Assembly (NCBI RefSeq): GCF_031880315.1
Contig: NZ_CP134771.1
Location: 992,001-1,056,000, forward strand
Length of the DNA: 64,000 nucleotides
Origin: Pseudomonas baltica
Lineage (GTDB): Bacteria; Pseudomonadota; Gammaproteobacteria; Pseudomonadales; Pseudomonadaceae
Direction: 5' to 3'
Part shown: one piece after another, positions 63,341-64,000 of the stretch
How the letters are laid out: each line of letters begins with the position of its first letter
Position numbering within the stretch: position 1 is the stretch's first letter
Position numbers and translations under genes: made by a program
Notes under the pieces: model-generated
Told to the model about the DNA's origin: nothing
Database searches by the model: none
Seen by the model: the letters and a program-made list of their open reading frames with translations, nothing else

Positions 63341-64000
63341 ATGCACTGGCCCACGCGACGCCGCTTTCCCTTGCACGTTCACATCAGCGCCATGTTGACC
63401 CTGATGCTGCTGTTGATTGGCACCCTGCTGGGCCTCTTCAACTATCGCCAAGCGTCGCAGATCATTCTCGGCAGTAGCCAGCAACTCTTTGCCCGGCTCG
63501 ATCAGGATGTACGCCTCGACCTGCAAAACACCTATCAACCTATCCGCAACGTGCTCAACCTGTTGGCCTTGGCCGATCCCGGCACCCACGCTCCGCTGGA
63601 GCAGCGCCTGAAGCTGCTGGCACCCTTCAACCAGGCGCTGACCGACAATTCGAATCTCACCTCGCTATTCATCGGCGACATCGACGGCAGCTTCTTCATG
63701 GTCCGGCCGTTACGCACCGATGCCCTTAAAACGCTGCTCAAGGCGCCGAGTGGTGCGCAGTTGCAAGTCTGGAGCGTCGAGCGTGACGCTCAGGGCATGG
63801 CGCATTCGCAGTCGCTGTTCTATGACAATCAGCTACAACTGATAACCCGCCAGCAAAATAGCAACGAAACCTACGATCCGCGCAAACGCCCTTGGTTCAT
63901 GGATGCCAACAACCATGACGGCGCGATCACCACGGCTCCCTATGTGTTCTACTCCGGCCATCAGGTGGGGACTACCTTGGCCAGGCGCAGCAGCGCCGGT
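63341..64000 (+). CDS. Cache-domain membrane sensor, N-terminal part
   Basis: The first 220 codons of a gene cut by the window end. A membrane helix (ISAMLTLMLLLIGTLLGLF) follows a short Arg-rich head. A periplasmic dCache-type domain comes next, with the family motif YDPRKRPWFMDA and PYVFYSGHQVGTTLAR. The output domain lies beyond 64000; such sensors end in HD-GYP, adenylate/guanylate cyclase, GGDEF, kinase or chemoreceptor modules. AGGAG at 63327-63331 precedes ATG 63341. It follows the response regulator on the same strand but is not RocS-like at its N-terminus. Confidence 0.85.
   Translation, partial: MHWPTRRRFPLHVHISAMLTLMLLLIGTLLGLFNYRQASQIILGSSQQLFARLDQDVRLDLQNTYQPIRNVLNLLALADPGTHAPLEQRLKLLAPFNQALTDNSNLTSLFIGDIDGSFFMVRPLRTDALKTLLKAPSGAQLQVWSVERDAQGMAHSQSLFYDNQLQLITRQQNSNETYDPRKRPWFMDANNHDGAITTAPYVFYSGHQVGTTLARRSSAG

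Noticed and set aside
63175..63477. A 100-residue open frame before and overlapping the Cache gene
   Set aside because: No ribosome site or family resemblance; the overlapping frame from 63341 has a good ribosome site, a membrane helix and a Cache motif.

Overview
The window is about 62-63 percent GC chromosomal DNA of a fluorescent Pseudomonas (P. fluorescens / P. putida type). The evidence is gene content and order: dusA-tal-rssC-rssB, queF-cupredoxin-copRS, lolCDE-PilZ-phosphodiesterase-sthA, gap-mfd, nagZ-psrA-lexA-sulA-topA-fadAB, uup-slt, moeA-moaB-mobA, a tRNA-Pro, and dgt next to a RocA-type regulator. This order, as I recall it, closely follows P. aeruginosa PAO1 blocks around PA2795-PA2810 and PA2986-PA3045. 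Seven interspersed REP/REPIN repeats fit the same genus. No CRISPR array, intact prophage or intact insertion sequence was seen.

Layout. 1-3518: an accessory operon (two short-chain dehydrogenases, a 99-residue CxxC protein, a COG0523/CobW GTPase, and a solute-binding-protein-like protein without a signal peptide). 3519-4528: a decayed mobile-DNA edge with an IS21-type istA remnant and the N-terminus of a tyrosine integrase abutting dusA, a known island target. 4529-13989: core genes for tRNA modification (dusA, queF), transaldolase, an RssB/RssC-type partner-switch pair, a small PilZ protein, MlaA, and the copper-responsive cupredoxin/copRS locus. 14069-23471: LolCDE lipoprotein export, a second PilZ protein, a cytoplasmic glycerophosphodiesterase, transhydrogenase SthA, a citrate-type MFS carrier behind a near-perfect 30-bp palindrome, and a long-form GAPDH. 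23660-36808: DNA repair and SOS (mfd, lexA with two SOS boxes, sulA), a SNF2 ATPase that seems to lack its N-terminal zinc-finger part, nagZ, psrA with its own operator, and topA. 36886-45949: fadBA beta-oxidation, a universal stress protein, ABC-F protein Uup, and lytic transglycosylase Slt. 46092-55245: a MOSC protein, CheV, a degenerate HPt-like protein next to an atypical NarL-type regulator, YegS-type lipid kinase, a GDP-mannose-forming bifunctional enzyme, three molybdenum cofactor genes, a small lipoprotein and tRNA-Pro(CGG). 55307-55749: two large stem-loop elements. 55750-64000: an RluA-type pseudouridine synthase, glutaredoxin-like protein, ammonium transporter, a three-gene membrane/stress operon (DUF883, YqjE, YqjK-like), an EAL phosphodiesterase, dgt, a response regulator, and a Cache-domain sensor cut by the window end.

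The strongest candidate for something undescribed is 55337-55734. Two neighbouring inverted copies share a conserved core of about 42 bp plus a second block of about 20 bp. Each is closed by long terminal inverted repeats (26 bp perfect; 35 of 37 bp) whose sequences differ between copies while each stays self-complementary. That is the covariation expected if a folded RNA or single-stranded DNA is what selection or mobility acts on. Other points of interest are the dusA island scar, the His-to-Gln HPt-like protein, the palindromes upstream of the mannose-1-phosphate guanylyltransferase gene, and an orphan terminator near 40700 that may end a small RNA.
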